Translations under genes and position numbers: made by a program
Source of the DNA: Saprospiraceae bacterium
GTDB taxonomy: Bacteria > Bacteroidota > Bacteroidia > Chitinophagales > Saprospiraceae
DNA length: 64,000 nucleotides
Assembly: GCA_025055285.1 (NCBI GenBank)
Contig: JANWXM010000013.1
Coordinates: forward strand, 40,107-104,106
Reading direction: 5' to 3'
Notes under the pieces: generated by a model
Seen by the model: only the letters and a program-made list of their open reading frames with translations
Told to the model about the DNA's origin: nothing
The model's database searches: none
Shown here: in pieces, positions 8,543-17,574 of the stretch
How the letters are laid out: each line of letters begins with the position of its first letter
Numbering within the stretch: position 1 is the stretch's first letter

Positions 8543-9681
8543 GATGCGAATACAGAATTTTGGAATGGTTCACACAAGCGCAGCACCTCGCGAGCAATGG
8601 TTTCTGCGGCGTTAGGGCGAGCAAATTGTCGAATGTTTTTGCTGAGCATTTCTTGTTGCTGAGGGTCGCGAAGCAAGGCTAGTGCCTGAGGCAGCAAGCG
8701 TTCTGTAGCTTGTGCATCAGCTATGAGCAAGGCGGCATTGCGCTCAGCAAGCGCTCGGGCATTACGCAATTGGTGATCTTCCGCTACGTTGGGCGATGGC
8801 ACAAGGATAGTCGGCTTGCCTACAACAGACAGCTCGCTAATAGCCATCGCACCTGCGCGAGAAATGATTACATCGGCAGCAGCGTAAAGCAGGTCTATGC
8901 GCTCGATAAAAGGTCGCAGCTGTACGTTGGGTAATTGAGCTGTCGCGCTCTGTTGGTATACCTTTTCGTAGAGGCGACCGCATTGCCATAGAACTCGTAC
9001 GTCGGGGTTTTGAGCTAATAGGGCAGTGCTTTGAGCCATCGCCTCATTTAACGTGCGCGCACCCAAGCTGCCCCCTAGTACGGCAAGTGTCTTGCCGTTG
9101 TCCGCCAAGCCGAAGAAATTGAGGGCTTCTGCTCGTTTGTCTATTGCGATGAGCAAATCTGCTCGTACGGGATTGCCCGTTAAAAGAATCCGGTCAGCAG
9201 GAAAATACCGCTCCATCCCTTCATAGGCTACACAGATGCGTTGCGCTCGACGCGCCAACTGTCGGTTAGCTAAGCCAGCATACGAGTTGGCCTCGTGAAT
9301 GAGGGTCGGAATGCCCAAATGCTGACAGACGCGCACCGGGGCCCATGAGGCATAGCCACCCGTACCCACGGCGACATCAGGCTTAAAATTGCGCACAATG
9401 CGCCGAGCCGACTGCCAACTGCGCCACAACTTCCACGGAAGCCCAAGGTTCTGGCGTAAACTAGCCCAAGAGTAGCCGCGCTGCCACCCGGCCATATCTA
9501 TACCCGCAATACGATAGCCCGCCCGAGGGACGTGCTCCATTTCCATGCGACCGTTGGCGCCAACAAATAAAAACTCCGCCTCCGGCCGTAGGCGCCGCAA
9601 CGCATCGGCAATGGCGAGAGCTGGGAAGATGTGCCCGCCCGTGCCGCCACCACTGATCAGGATGCGGAGTTGCTTGCTCAT
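8539..9681 (-). CDS. murG: Undecaprenyldiphospho-muramoylpentapeptide beta-N-acetylglucosaminyltransferase MurG
   Basis: 380 residues. A GT28 glycosyltransferase that converts lipid I to lipid II at the inner face of the membrane. The N-terminal glycine-rich loop SGGGTGGHIFPALAIAD binds lipid I diphosphate. The C-terminal donor site includes GGSLGARTLN and SRAGAMAISELSVVGKPTILVP. It overlaps murC by 4 nt downstream and ftsW by 4 nt upstream, showing tight coupling within the dcw operon. Confidence 0.97.
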   Translation of the reverse strand: MSKQLRILISGGGTGGHIFPALAIADALRRLRPEAEFLFVGANGRMEMEHVPRAGYRIAGIDMAGWQRGYSWASLRQNLGLPWKLWRSWQSARRIVRNFKPDVAVGTGGYASWAPVRVCQHLGIPTLIHEANSYAGLANRQLARRAQRICVAYEGMERYFPADRILLTGNPVRADLLIAIDKRAEALNFFGLADNGKTLAVLGGSLGARTLNEAMAQSTALLAQNPDVRVLWQCGRLYEKVYQQSATAQLPNVQLRPFIERIDLLYAAADVIISRAGAMAISELSVVGKPTILVPSPNVAEDHQLRNARALAERNAALLIADAQATERLLPQALALLRDPQQQEMLSKNIRQFARPNAAETIAREVLRLCEPFQNSVFAS

Positions 9682-10826
9682 GATTTGGCGATTTCGTCTA
9701 ATTTTTCTATGTAACGAGATACACTGAGGATAATGCCTAAAGAAATAGCGCTGAATATCATACTCGTGCCGCCTTTCGAGATGAATGGCAGGGTTAGGCC
9801 TGTCGTCGGCACGAGGTGAACAGAAACAGCAATATTGGTAATGGCTTGGATTGTAATCATAAGGCTCAAACCGATAGCGAGAAAAGCGCCAAAGACTTTA
9901 GGGCTTCGCGTAACGAGCACCACCGTTCGCAGGAAAAGCATTACATACAGCCACACGACCAGCAATCCACCCAGAAGGCCGTACTCCTCGCAAATAATGG
10001 GAAAGATGAAGTCGTTCTGTGAATAGGGCAAGTAGTTGCGCGATAGAGAATTGCCCGGACCAACGCCTAACAACCCGCCTCGCGCGATGGCAATTTTTGC
10101 TTGCTCTACCTGGTAGCCTCCACTCTCCTCGTGCAGAAAGGTGTTCAGACGACTTATCCAAGTATCAACGCGCACTAGGTCAGGTGCAACGTTGCCAATG
10201 AAAATGAGCAATGCCATCGTGACAATGCCCAATAGCATAAGTAACAGAATATATCTGTAGTGAACACGTCCGATGAACATGAGCACTACACACGTGAAAA
10301 ACAAAATAATTGCCGTCGAAAGATTGGCCGGTGCTATCAGCCCGCATATGAGGATTACTGGAACGATAATAGGCATAAAGGCTTCTTTGAAGGATTGAAT
10401 ATATTCTTGCTTCTGGGTCAGTTTTTGAGCTACGTAAATGATTAGGGCCAGTTTGGCAATGTCCGAGGTTTGAAAGCCAAAGGGCAAGAAGGGTAGTTCT
10501 AGCCAACGCGAAGCTTCATTTACGCTTCTTCCCATCGCTAGGGTGAGCACAAGCAGCGGTACGGACACTAGCATGAGAAAGTAGCCCACCTTTTGATAAT
10601 AGCGATAGTGGAGGCGATGACAAAAGTAGGCTAACCCAATAGCGATCAATACATGGAGTAGGTGACTTAAAAAGTAGGATGTGGTACTTATACCGCGGTC
10701 TTGCCACGTTAGGGCCCCTGCAGTAGAATAGACTGCTAATAGGCCGACTAGACACAGCAGTAAAAAACTTGCCCAAATTGCCCGGTCACCTTTTATACTC
10801 GACGCTATTTGATAAATAATAAGCAT
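9678..10826 (-). CDS. ftsW: Lipid II polymerase / SEDS protein FtsW
   Basis: 382 residues with about ten membrane segments, a SEDS-family peptidoglycan glycosyltransferase working with FtsI at the septum. Diagnostic stretches are RWLELPFLPFGFQTSD, AKIAIARGGLLGVGPGNS and the C-terminal PTTGLTLPFISKGGTS, which match the FtsW/RodA signature. Placement between murD and murG, next to the cognate transpeptidase cluster, argues for FtsW rather than RodA. The stop overlaps the murG start by 4 nt. Confidence 0.96.
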   Translation of the reverse strand: MLIIYQIASSIKGDRAIWASFLLLCLVGLLAVYSTAGALTWQDRGISTTSYFLSHLLHVLIAIGLAYFCHRLHYRYYQKVGYFLMLVSVPLLVLTLAMGRSVNEASRWLELPFLPFGFQTSDIAKLALIIYVAQKLTQKQEYIQSFKEAFMPIIVPVILICGLIAPANLSTAIILFFTCVVLMFIGRVHYRYILLLMLLGIVTMALLIFIGNVAPDLVRVDTWISRLNTFLHEESGGYQVEQAKIAIARGGLLGVGPGNSLSRNYLPYSQNDFIFPIICEEYGLLGGLLVVWLYVMLFLRTVVLVTRSPKVFGAFLAIGLSLMITIQAITNIAVSVHLVPTTGLTLPFISKGGTSMIFSAISLGIILSVSRYIEKLDEIAKS

Positions 10827-10834
10827 ATTTTATT

Positions 10835-12205
10835 TTAAATGCATTTTTGCGTAAATTTTAATACGGCTTCCCGAAACTGATTGCCTCGGTCCTCAAAATT
10901 CTTGAACAAGTCGAAACTAGCACAGGCTGGGCTAAGCAACACTGTGTCGCCGGGTTGGCTCAGGCGAGCTGCTACGGCCACGGCCTGTTCGGCGGTGCGA
11001 ACTTCTTCTATAGGCTTACCCAAGGGTTGGAATGCTTGCCGCAACTTGCTGTTGTCGGCGCCTAAGAGCACTAAAGCACGCACCTTGTCGCGTACGAGAG
11101 GGATTAGCGCCGTATAGTCGTTGCCTTTATCCGTACCGCCCGCTATCCAAATCACAGGCGATTGGATGGCACTTATGGCGTATTGCGCTGCATCTACGTT
11201 TGTAGCCTTACTGTCGTTGATCCAAGTAATGCCGTTAGCGCGTGTTACGAGTTCCATGCGGTGGGCTGGCGGCAAGTAGGTGTACAGACCCTCTTGGATC
11301 TTTGCCGGGTCTGCCTTCATAATCAATGCTATGTGAACTGCGAAGAGAGCGTTCATGGCATTGTGCGGTCCGATAAGTCGAGTATCGCGCAGGTCAAACA
11401 TTCGCCGGCTTACGCGCAAGTGCCCATCTACTATGTCGCGCGGGTGGATGGCCTTGACTTTGGTCGCGCGCCAATTCGAGTGTCTAGTTAGGTAATCCAC
11501 CGATACTGGATCTGCGGCGTTGTAAAGGAAAACGTCGCGCGGCCCTTGATTTTCGCGGATGCGAAACTTCGCCGCGGCATACCGGCGTATGTCATAGCCA
11601 TAGCGGTCCAAATGGTCGGGCGTAATGTTGAGCAATGCAGCCACATTGGGCTTGAAACGCGCTATGTCTTCCAGTTGAAAACTGCTGACCTCCAATACGA
11701 AAATGCGCGACCGGTCTAGGTTGCCTTCCACGTGATGCTTCCAAACTAATTCAGCAAAGCTATTGCCTACATTACCTGCCAAGTAGGCGTTTAGCCCTGC
11801 TATATGCAGCAGGTGATGTGTTAGCGTAGTGGTAGTGGTTTTGCCGTTTGTGCCAGTAATGGCTACTATCTTGCATGGGCGGGCAAAGCGGTAAGCGAAC
11901 TCGATTTCGCCGATAATGGGCACGTTCTGTGCGCGCAGAGCCTTAACCACAGGAGCGTCTTGCGGGATACCAGGGCTCTTGACCGCTAGCCCCACCCAAT
12001 CTATGTTACGGCGGCCCAGTATCCAAGGAAGGGTATGTCCGCCGCTCTCATATGGAATGCCAGCCTCCTCTAGGCGCTTGCGAAACGCCGGTTTGATGTC
12101 GTACTCATCCGATACGCGTACTTCAAAGCCCATGTGCCGAGCCAACAGGGCTGCCCCTGTGCCAGACTCTCCTGCTCCAAGGATACTGATGTGTTGCCTA
12201 CCCAT
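10835..12205 (-). CDS. murD: UDP-N-acetylmuramoyl-L-alanine--D-glutamate ligase MurD
   Basis: About 456 residues. The open frame extends up to 12265, but that would run into mraY; the ATG at 12205 sits 2 nt after the mraY stop and immediately precedes the Rossmann strand ISILGAGESGTG, so it is the better start. The ligase P-loop is GTNGKTTTTT, and the central motif ITPDHLDRYG and the C-terminal SPACASFDLFKNFEDRG are typical of MurD. It adds D-Glu to UDP-MurNAc-L-Ala. ftsW starts 8 nt downstream. Confidence 0.96.
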   Translation of the reverse strand: MGRQHISILGAGESGTGAALLARHMGFEVRVSDEYDIKPAFRKRLEEAGIPYESGGHTLPWILGRRNIDWVGLAVKSPGIPQDAPVVKALRAQNVPIIGEIEFAYRFARPCKIVAITGTNGKTTTTTLTHHLLHIAGLNAYLAGNVGNSFAELVWKHHVEGNLDRSRIFVLEVSSFQLEDIARFKPNVAALLNITPDHLDRYGYDIRRYAAAKFRIRENQGPRDVFLYNAADPVSVDYLTRHSNWRATKVKAIHPRDIVDGHLRVSRRMFDLRDTRLIGPHNAMNALFAVHIALIMKADPAKIQEGLYTYLPPAHRMELVTRANGITWINDSKATNVDAAQYAISAIQSPVIWIAGGTDKGNDYTALIPLVRDKVRALVLLGADNSKLRQAFQPLGKPIEEVRTAEQAVAVAARLSQPGDTVLLSPACASFDLFKNFEDRGNQFREAVLKFTQKCI

Positions 12206-12207
12206 GC

Positions 12208-13461
12208 CTATCGAATTTTGAGAGTGATGACAGCCAACACGGCGAGTAAAATTTGCACAATCCAAAAGCGTATAGAAATCGTTACTTCATGATAACCCTC
12301 CTTTTGAAAGTGATGATGCAAAGGAGCCATTTTGAAAATTCGGCGTCCTTCGCCGTATTTTTTCTTCGTTCGCTTGAAATACCAGACCTGGAGGATGACC
12401 GACAAGTTTTCCACTAGGAATACGCCACATAAGATAGGAATGAGCAGTTCCTTTCGCAAGACAATAGCCAAGGCTGCAATATTGCCTCCTAACATAAGGC
12501 TACCGGTATCACCCATAAAGACGCGTGCCGGAAAGACGTTGTACCACAGAAAACCAATACACCCTCCGAGCAGACAAGCAGAAAACACCACCAATTCGCC
12601 TGTGTGCGGTAAGAAAAGAATCTTCAAGTAATCAGCCGCTACGGCATTACCACTTAGAAAGGCCATAATGCCCAGAGACATAATCACGATAGCAGAGACC
12701 CCTGCAGCTAGGCCATCCAAACCATCCGTTAAGTTCGCGCCGTTGCTTACAGCTGCAATAACAAATACCGTCATGAAAAGGAAGATGGGCCATACGAGCC
12801 ACTTGCTCTTGTCGCCTAAAAAAGAACACAGCCTCGAGTAATCCAATTCATTGTTTTTGAAAAAGGGTACATTCGTTATAGGTGCTCTAGCGTGCACGAG
12901 TTCCTTGTAAGTACCGGAACTGCTCTTCACATATACGTATTTTTCGATTTTGTAGCCGTTCTGTATTGCTTTTTCTGGTTCCATCCGCACTACCACCTCG
13001 TCGCTACTCAGCATCGTCACTCCCACGATCAGCCCTAGACCTACTTGACCGAGAACCTTAAAAATCCCTTTTAGGCCTTTCTTGTCCTTTCTGAAAACTT
13101 TTATGTAGTCATCTATAAAGCCAATGGCGCCCATCCAAAGTGTGGCCGTGATCATGAGCAGCACATAGACGTTGTCTAAGCGAGCCAAAAGCAAGCATGG
13201 AACAAGAGTGGCGGCTATAATGATGATGCCACCCATAGTTGGGGTGCCTGCCTTAAGATTTTCGCCTTGTAGCCCTAGGTCACGCACCGTCTCACCAATT
13301 TGCATGCGCCGTAAAGCATTGATAATACGCCTTCCGATAACTAGGGAAATCAACAAGGATAAGATCACGGCAACACCCGCCCGAAACGAAATGTACTGAA
13401 ACAACCTTGCTCCGGGCAAGTCTACCCATTGGGATATCCATTGGAAAAGGTGGTAAAGCAT
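12208..13461 (-). CDS. mraY: Phospho-N-acetylmuramoyl-pentapeptide transferase MraY
   Basis: 417 residues, multi-pass membrane enzyme making lipid I from UDP-MurNAc-pentapeptide and undecaprenyl phosphate. Family signatures are GTPTMGG, FIDDYIKVFRKDKKGL with the catalytic aspartates, NLTDGLDGLA and FMGDTGSLMLGG, ending in MAPLHHHFQKEGYHE. It is longer than the E. coli enzyme because of an insertion after the fourth helix region (around EPEKAIQNGYKIEKYVYVKS), which is normal for Bacteroidota. The 86-nt gap to murE contains a strong hairpin, described separately. Confidence 0.97.
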   Translation of the reverse strand: MLYHLFQWISQWVDLPGARLFQYISFRAGVAVILSLLISLVIGRRIINALRRMQIGETVRDLGLQGENLKAGTPTMGGIIIIAATLVPCLLLARLDNVYVLLMITATLWMGAIGFIDDYIKVFRKDKKGLKGIFKVLGQVGLGLIVGVTMLSSDEVVVRMEPEKAIQNGYKIEKYVYVKSSSGTYKELVHARAPITNVPFFKNNELDYSRLCSFLGDKSKWLVWPIFLFMTVFVIAAVSNGANLTDGLDGLAAGVSAIVIMSLGIMAFLSGNAVAADYLKILFLPHTGELVVFSACLLGGCIGFLWYNVFPARVFMGDTGSLMLGGNIAALAIVLRKELLIPILCGVFLVENLSVILQVWYFKRTKKKYGEGRRIFKMAPLHHHFQKEGYHEVTISIRFWIVQILLAVLAVITLKIR

Positions 13462-13497
13462 GTCAGCAAAGAATTCGGTTACTCCTTAGGAAAGACT

Positions 13498-13522
13498 CTG
13501 GGGCGATCTTACATCGCCCCAG
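13498..13522 (-). terminator. 10-bp perfect hairpin between murE and mraY
   Basis: CTGGGGCGAT (13498-13507) is the perfect inverted repeat of ATCGCCCCAG (13513-13522), with a 5-nt loop. It lies between the murE stop and the mraY start inside an operon that should be cotranscribed. In the minus direction it is not followed by a clear U run, so a processing site, mRNA stabiliser or attenuator is as likely as a true terminator. Confidence 0.6.
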
Positions 13523-13547
13523 CCATTAGCAAAAGAAAGTCCCTCCA

Positions 13548-15053
13548 CTACATATCTTCGGCGTATTTATCGGCGGGATAGTGCCGTTTAGAAAGTAAAA
13601 ACTTTTGAAGAACAGCCTTGTCATCGAATGCGTGTCTTACTCCGTTGACTTCTTGGTATTTTTCATGTCCTTTGCCAGCGATGAGAATGATGTCTCCTGG
13701 TAACGCCATATGGCAGGCGGTTTTGATGGCCTGTTCGCGGTTTTCAATGGTGAGTGTTCGAGCCAACATATCTGGCGTCAAGCCTTCTTCCATGTTGCGC
13801 AAGATGGCACGAGGGTCTTCTGTTCGCGGATTGTCGCTGGTCAAGATGAGTTGGTCGCTCATTTGAGCGGCAATCTGAGCCATAAGTGGGCGTTTTGCTT
13901 TGTCGCGGTCGCCGCCGCAACCCACAACAGTGAAGATGCGGGCGGGCCGGCGACGCAGGTGTCCGATAGTTTCCAGGACATTTCGCAATGCGTCGGGAGT
14001 GTGTGCGTAATCTACGATGCCAATGCGAGGCGGCTGACTGTGGTCACATATGACCTCGAAGCGACCTTCAGCGCCGGTCAAGTTGCTTAATGCTGCTAGT
14101 GCAGCGTCCTTTTCTACGCCAAGCAAGCGCGCTACAGCGTAAACGGCTGTTAAATTGTAGGCATTAAAGGTACCCACTAGGCGAGCATGAACCTCCGTAC
14201 CATCGATCTGTAGGTAAAGACCTGCTAGGGTACTCTCTAACATTTTAGCCTTGAAGTTTGCAGGATTTTTTAGGCCATATGAATAGCGAGCAGCTCGTGT
14301 GTTCTGTAGCATATAGGCGCCGTTGCGATCGTCAGTGTTGGTCAGGGCGAACGCAGAGGTAGGTAAGTCGTCAAATAAGCGTTTTTTAGCATCTCGATAG
14401 TTAGCAAATGTTCCATGGTAATCCAAGTGGTCATGGGAGAGGTTCGTAAATACCCCGCCAGCGAAGTGAATGCCGGCGATGCGGCGCTGATGAATGGCGT
14501 GGCTGCTAGCTTCCATGAAGACTTCTGTACAGCCGGCCTCGGCCATTTGATGCAAGAGAGTGTGCAGGGCTATTGAGTCTGGAGTCGTAAGAGCGCTAGG
14601 GATGCTCTTTGACCCGATGCGATTCTCGACGGTGCCAATGAGGCCTACTGTATGCCCTAAAGCACTGAATAATTGATGAAGGAGCGTAGTAACTGTGGTT
14701 TTACCGTTGGTGCCCGTTACGCCTACAACGCGCATTCGGCGCGAAGGGTGACCAAAGAATGCCGAGGCGAGATGGCCTAATGCCTCAGCGCTATTCTCGA
14801 CGCGGACGAAGGTGATTGTCGGCGGCAAGCTTAAGTCCTTTGGCCAGTGTTCTCCAACGACAACGCTAGCACCGCGCTGGAGTGCAGAAGCAATAAACGC
14901 ATGCCCATCGGCCGACAACCCTCGCACTGCCACGAAGCAGTCGCCTGCCTCTACGCGCCGACTATCGGGCTGGATGGCCCGTATTGCCACGTCTGCCGGG
15001 CCATTGACATCAGACAGTCCAGGAATATCGCGTAAAAGAGTGCCTAATTTCAT
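13548..15053 (-). CDS. murE: UDP-N-acetylmuramoyl-L-alanyl-D-glutamate--2,6-diaminopimelate ligase MurE
   Basis: 501 residues. The P-loop is GTNGKTTVTT, followed by a domain with EASSHAIHQRR and FTNLSHDHLDYHG. The C-terminal domain carries SDNPRTEDP; the DNPR motif contacts meso-diaminopimelate in characterised MurE enzymes, whereas lysine-adding enzymes differ here. I therefore infer meso-DAP peptidoglycan. It lies 17 nt after ftsI. murF, which usually follows murE in other phyla, is missing from this position. Confidence 0.96.
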   Translation of the reverse strand: MKLGTLLRDIPGLSDVNGPADVAIRAIQPDSRRVEAGDCFVAVRGLSADGHAFIASALQRGASVVVGEHWPKDLSLPPTITFVRVENSAEALGHLASAFFGHPSRRMRVVGVTGTNGKTTVTTLLHQLFSALGHTVGLIGTVENRIGSKSIPSALTTPDSIALHTLLHQMAEAGCTEVFMEASSHAIHQRRIAGIHFAGGVFTNLSHDHLDYHGTFANYRDAKKRLFDDLPTSAFALTNTDDRNGAYMLQNTRAARYSYGLKNPANFKAKMLESTLAGLYLQIDGTEVHARLVGTFNAYNLTAVYAVARLLGVEKDAALAALSNLTGAEGRFEVICDHSQPPRIGIVDYAHTPDALRNVLETIGHLRRRPARIFTVVGCGGDRDKAKRPLMAQIAAQMSDQLILTSDNPRTEDPRAILRNMEEGLTPDMLARTLTIENREQAIKTACHMALPGDIILIAGKGHEKYQEVNGVRHAFDDKAVLQKFLLSKRHYPADKYAEDM

Positions 15054-15070
15054 GATTTGAGCTACTTGAG

Positions 15071-17218
15071 CTACTTAAGCGTTAGGGTAACAGTCGGGCG
15101 TCCGTATATAGGCGTGCCTGGTGGTGGGCTTTGGCCAACGACTTTGCCTACTCCTCTGACGAAGACGCGACAGCCGCGATTTTCCAACACGGGCAGAGCG
15201 TCTTTGAGCCCCATACCTATGACCGATGGAATAAGCTGTTCTGCCATAGCGCGAGGCAATACCAGCAGGGAGTCATTGCGCAAAGTTAGCACGCCGTAGT
15301 TCGGCCACTTGCGTTCGACATAGGCCTCTAAGTCAAGCCACTGCAAAGCTGCTTTCAAGTCCTCTCCCATACCGGCATGTGCGTGCGGCAATTGAGCTGC
15401 CGTCAAGGAAGGGCGCTCGCCAGCATTGATGGGGACATGCAGTTCTGGCCTAAGGGCAAAGCACTTGTCTGCAATCTCGCGAAACACAGGTGCCGCAGCC
15501 TCTGCTCCGTGAAAACCGCCTCGTTTGGGCTCGCTAATCACTACAATACAGGAATACACAGGGCGGTCCGCAGGGAAAAAACCACAAAAACTGGCCTGGT
15601 ATCGAATGCCTCCTCGCGCTCTAAACTTGTGGTAGTTCAGTTGGGTGGTGCCCGTTTTTCCCGCGAGGCTATAAAGCGTGGGGCGAATGTTGCGGGCTGT
15701 GCCTGTTTCTACTACTTCGCGTAGGAGTTCCCTAGCGCGGAGAATAGTGCTTCGGCTGGCAATGCGCGAGTCTAATGTCTTGGGTTTGAAGACTTTTTCT
15801 ACTTTTCCCTCGCGCTCAATACGCTCTACTAAGTAAGGCTTCATGCGACGACCGTCGTTGGCCACCGCATTGTAGAAGGTGAGCAGTTGCAGAGGAGTTA
15901 GCATGACCTCGTAGCCAATACTCATCCATGGAAGGGTAGTTCCCGACCATCGCGCACGGCTATCGCCAGGCGTTTTGATATAGGGCGGCTCTTCGCCTCC
16001 AATTTCAATACCCGTTAGCTCATGCAAACCAAACTGCTTCAGGCGCTCTACAAAGACAGCGGCGCGACGCGTGTCGCCATAACAGCGCTGCACCAAGGTC
16101 GCCGTCCCGACGTTTGACGATTGCGCAAAGACCTGGCGTATGGTCATCGAATCCTGTCCATGAGCAATTGCATCGGCTAATTCATCTTGGTAAAATTTTA
16201 TCTTTCCACCGTAGACCGGGATTTTTTGGTCGAAGTCTTCGATATGGTTATCTTCTAGCAGGGCCATAAACGACGCGAGCTTGAATACAGAACCGGGTTC
16301 TACGCGTTCGCCTACGGCATAGTTGAACATCTCCCACCAACGGCCTTCCTTCGTGCGGCCTAGATTGGCAATGGCGCGAATGGCGCCCGTTTTTACCTCC
16401 ATTACGACTACGCAGCCGTGGTCGGCATCGTGCTCTTGGAGTGCCTTGAGCAGGGCATTCTCCGCGACGTCCTGAATGTTTACGTCTATTGTAGTGACTA
16501 GGTCGCTGCCCGGTTCTGGCTCGATCTCAGATAAGTCCTCTACGGGTATGAACATATCGCCCGGAACCCGCACCATGACGCGCTTGCCTGGCTGACCTCC
16601 TAAGACCGCGTTGAAGCTCCCTTCTAATCCTACGCTTATGCTGTCGCCTCGCGTATAGCCGATGGTGCGGTGAGCTAAGATTTTAAACGGCCGTTTGCGT
16701 TCGTAGATTTGCTCTACGATTAGCCCTCCCGTGTGTCGCCCTAAACGGAAGATGGGAAAAGATTTCACGAACTTTACTTGTTCGTAGGTGAGGCGTTTCG
16801 CGATAGGGACATACCGTATGCCTGGTGTGTCGGGCGGACTTTCTCGCAGCTTTATCAACCAATCTCGATAGGCACCCGGCGTATATTGTTGATCAATATA
16901 GGTGGCCAGCATCCAGGCGAGGCTATCCACCTGTTCATAGAAAATCTTGTCGGTCAGCCCTTCCGCTTTAGGGTCAAAGTAAATATCGAAGTAGGGTAGG
17001 GAGGTGGCCAGTAGGCTGCCGTCAGCAGCCAAAATATTTCCTCGCTCAGGCTCTATTTCAACCACTTTTAGGAACAGCGTATCACCCTTGCTGCGCCAGC
17101 GGTCGGCATTAGCCACAGCTAAATCGTATAGGCGCCAGCTTACAATTGCGCTTAGCCCAATCACCACAAAGGCGACCAGGTATAGCCGAATAAGCACTTC
17201 ATTCTTTATATTCAGCAT
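15071..17218 (-). CDS. ftsI: Division-specific transpeptidase FtsI (PBP3) with C-terminal PASTA domain
   Basis: 715 residues. A single N-terminal membrane anchor (about 10-33) is followed by a PBP dimerisation domain and the penicillin-binding transpeptidase domain. The active-site motifs are SVFK (Ser310, Lys313), SSN (367-369) and KTG (521-523). The last 65 or so residues form one PASTA domain (from IPSVIGMGLKDAL to VTLTLK), which in other proteins binds peptidoglycan. It cross-links septal peptidoglycan together with FtsW. It starts 23 nt after ftsL. Confidence 0.96.
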   Translation of the reverse strand: MLNIKNEVLIRLYLVAFVVIGLSAIVSWRLYDLAVANADRWRSKGDTLFLKVVEIEPERGNILAADGSLLATSLPYFDIYFDPKAEGLTDKIFYEQVDSLAWMLATYIDQQYTPGAYRDWLIKLRESPPDTPGIRYVPIAKRLTYEQVKFVKSFPIFRLGRHTGGLIVEQIYERKRPFKILAHRTIGYTRGDSISVGLEGSFNAVLGGQPGKRVMVRVPGDMFIPVEDLSEIEPEPGSDLVTTIDVNIQDVAENALLKALQEHDADHGCVVVMEVKTGAIRAIANLGRTKEGRWWEMFNYAVGERVEPGSVFKLASFMALLEDNHIEDFDQKIPVYGGKIKFYQDELADAIAHGQDSMTIRQVFAQSSNVGTATLVQRCYGDTRRAAVFVERLKQFGLHELTGIEIGGEEPPYIKTPGDSRARWSGTTLPWMSIGYEVMLTPLQLLTFYNAVANDGRRMKPYLVERIEREGKVEKVFKPKTLDSRIASRSTILRARELLREVVETGTARNIRPTLYSLAGKTGTTQLNYHKFRARGGIRYQASFCGFFPADRPVYSCIVVISEPKRGGFHGAEAAAPVFREIADKCFALRPELHVPINAGERPSLTAAQLPHAHAGMGEDLKAALQWLDLEAYVERKWPNYGVLTLRNDSLLVLPRAMAEQLIPSVIGMGLKDALPVLENRGCRVFVRGVGKVVGQSPPPGTPIYGRPTVTLTLK

Positions 17219-17241
17219 GGCGCAAAGGAGTAAGATTTAGT

Positions 17242-17562
17242 TTATCTTCTTGCTTCGATGACCTTAGGACCTTCCGGAGGAAGCTCCAGCCCTAGAGGAG
17301 CGACTGCTTTTGCCACCTCCGATTGCATAGAGCGATACATCATGTTGCTGATCATGGAAGTGTATTCCCATTTCAATTCTCTGACCTCGCGCTGAAGCCG
17401 TTGGATCTCGCGCAGGTTTTTCTCCGCTAAATGGGCATTGGCGATGTAGGTGACTGACAACCCTACTAAAAAAAGAAGATATCGGAAGTTGGCAAATACC
17501 CACTCCGTCGTTCGCTGACTGATGTTAAACACGTTGAATATGTTGAGCGTTTTGCGTGCCAT
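17242..17562 (-). CDS. ftsL: FtsL-like divisome protein
   Basis: 106 residues: a short cytoplasmic N-terminus, one membrane helix (about 28-45, YLLFLVGLSVTYIANAHLA), then a periplasmic coiled coil (EKNLREIQRLQREVRELKWEY). FtsL is poorly conserved, so the call rests on size, topology and its place between rsmH and ftsI, and on resemblance to the Bacteroidota FtsL form. It would join FtsQ in the complex that activates FtsWI. It starts 12 nt after the rsmH stop. Confidence 0.85.
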   Translation of the reverse strand: MARKTLNIFNVFNISQRTTEWVFANFRYLLFLVGLSVTYIANAHLAEKNLREIQRLQREVRELKWEYTSMISNMMYRSMQSEVAKAVAPLGLELPPEGPKVIEARR

Positions 17563-17574
17563 AGTGGAAAGACT

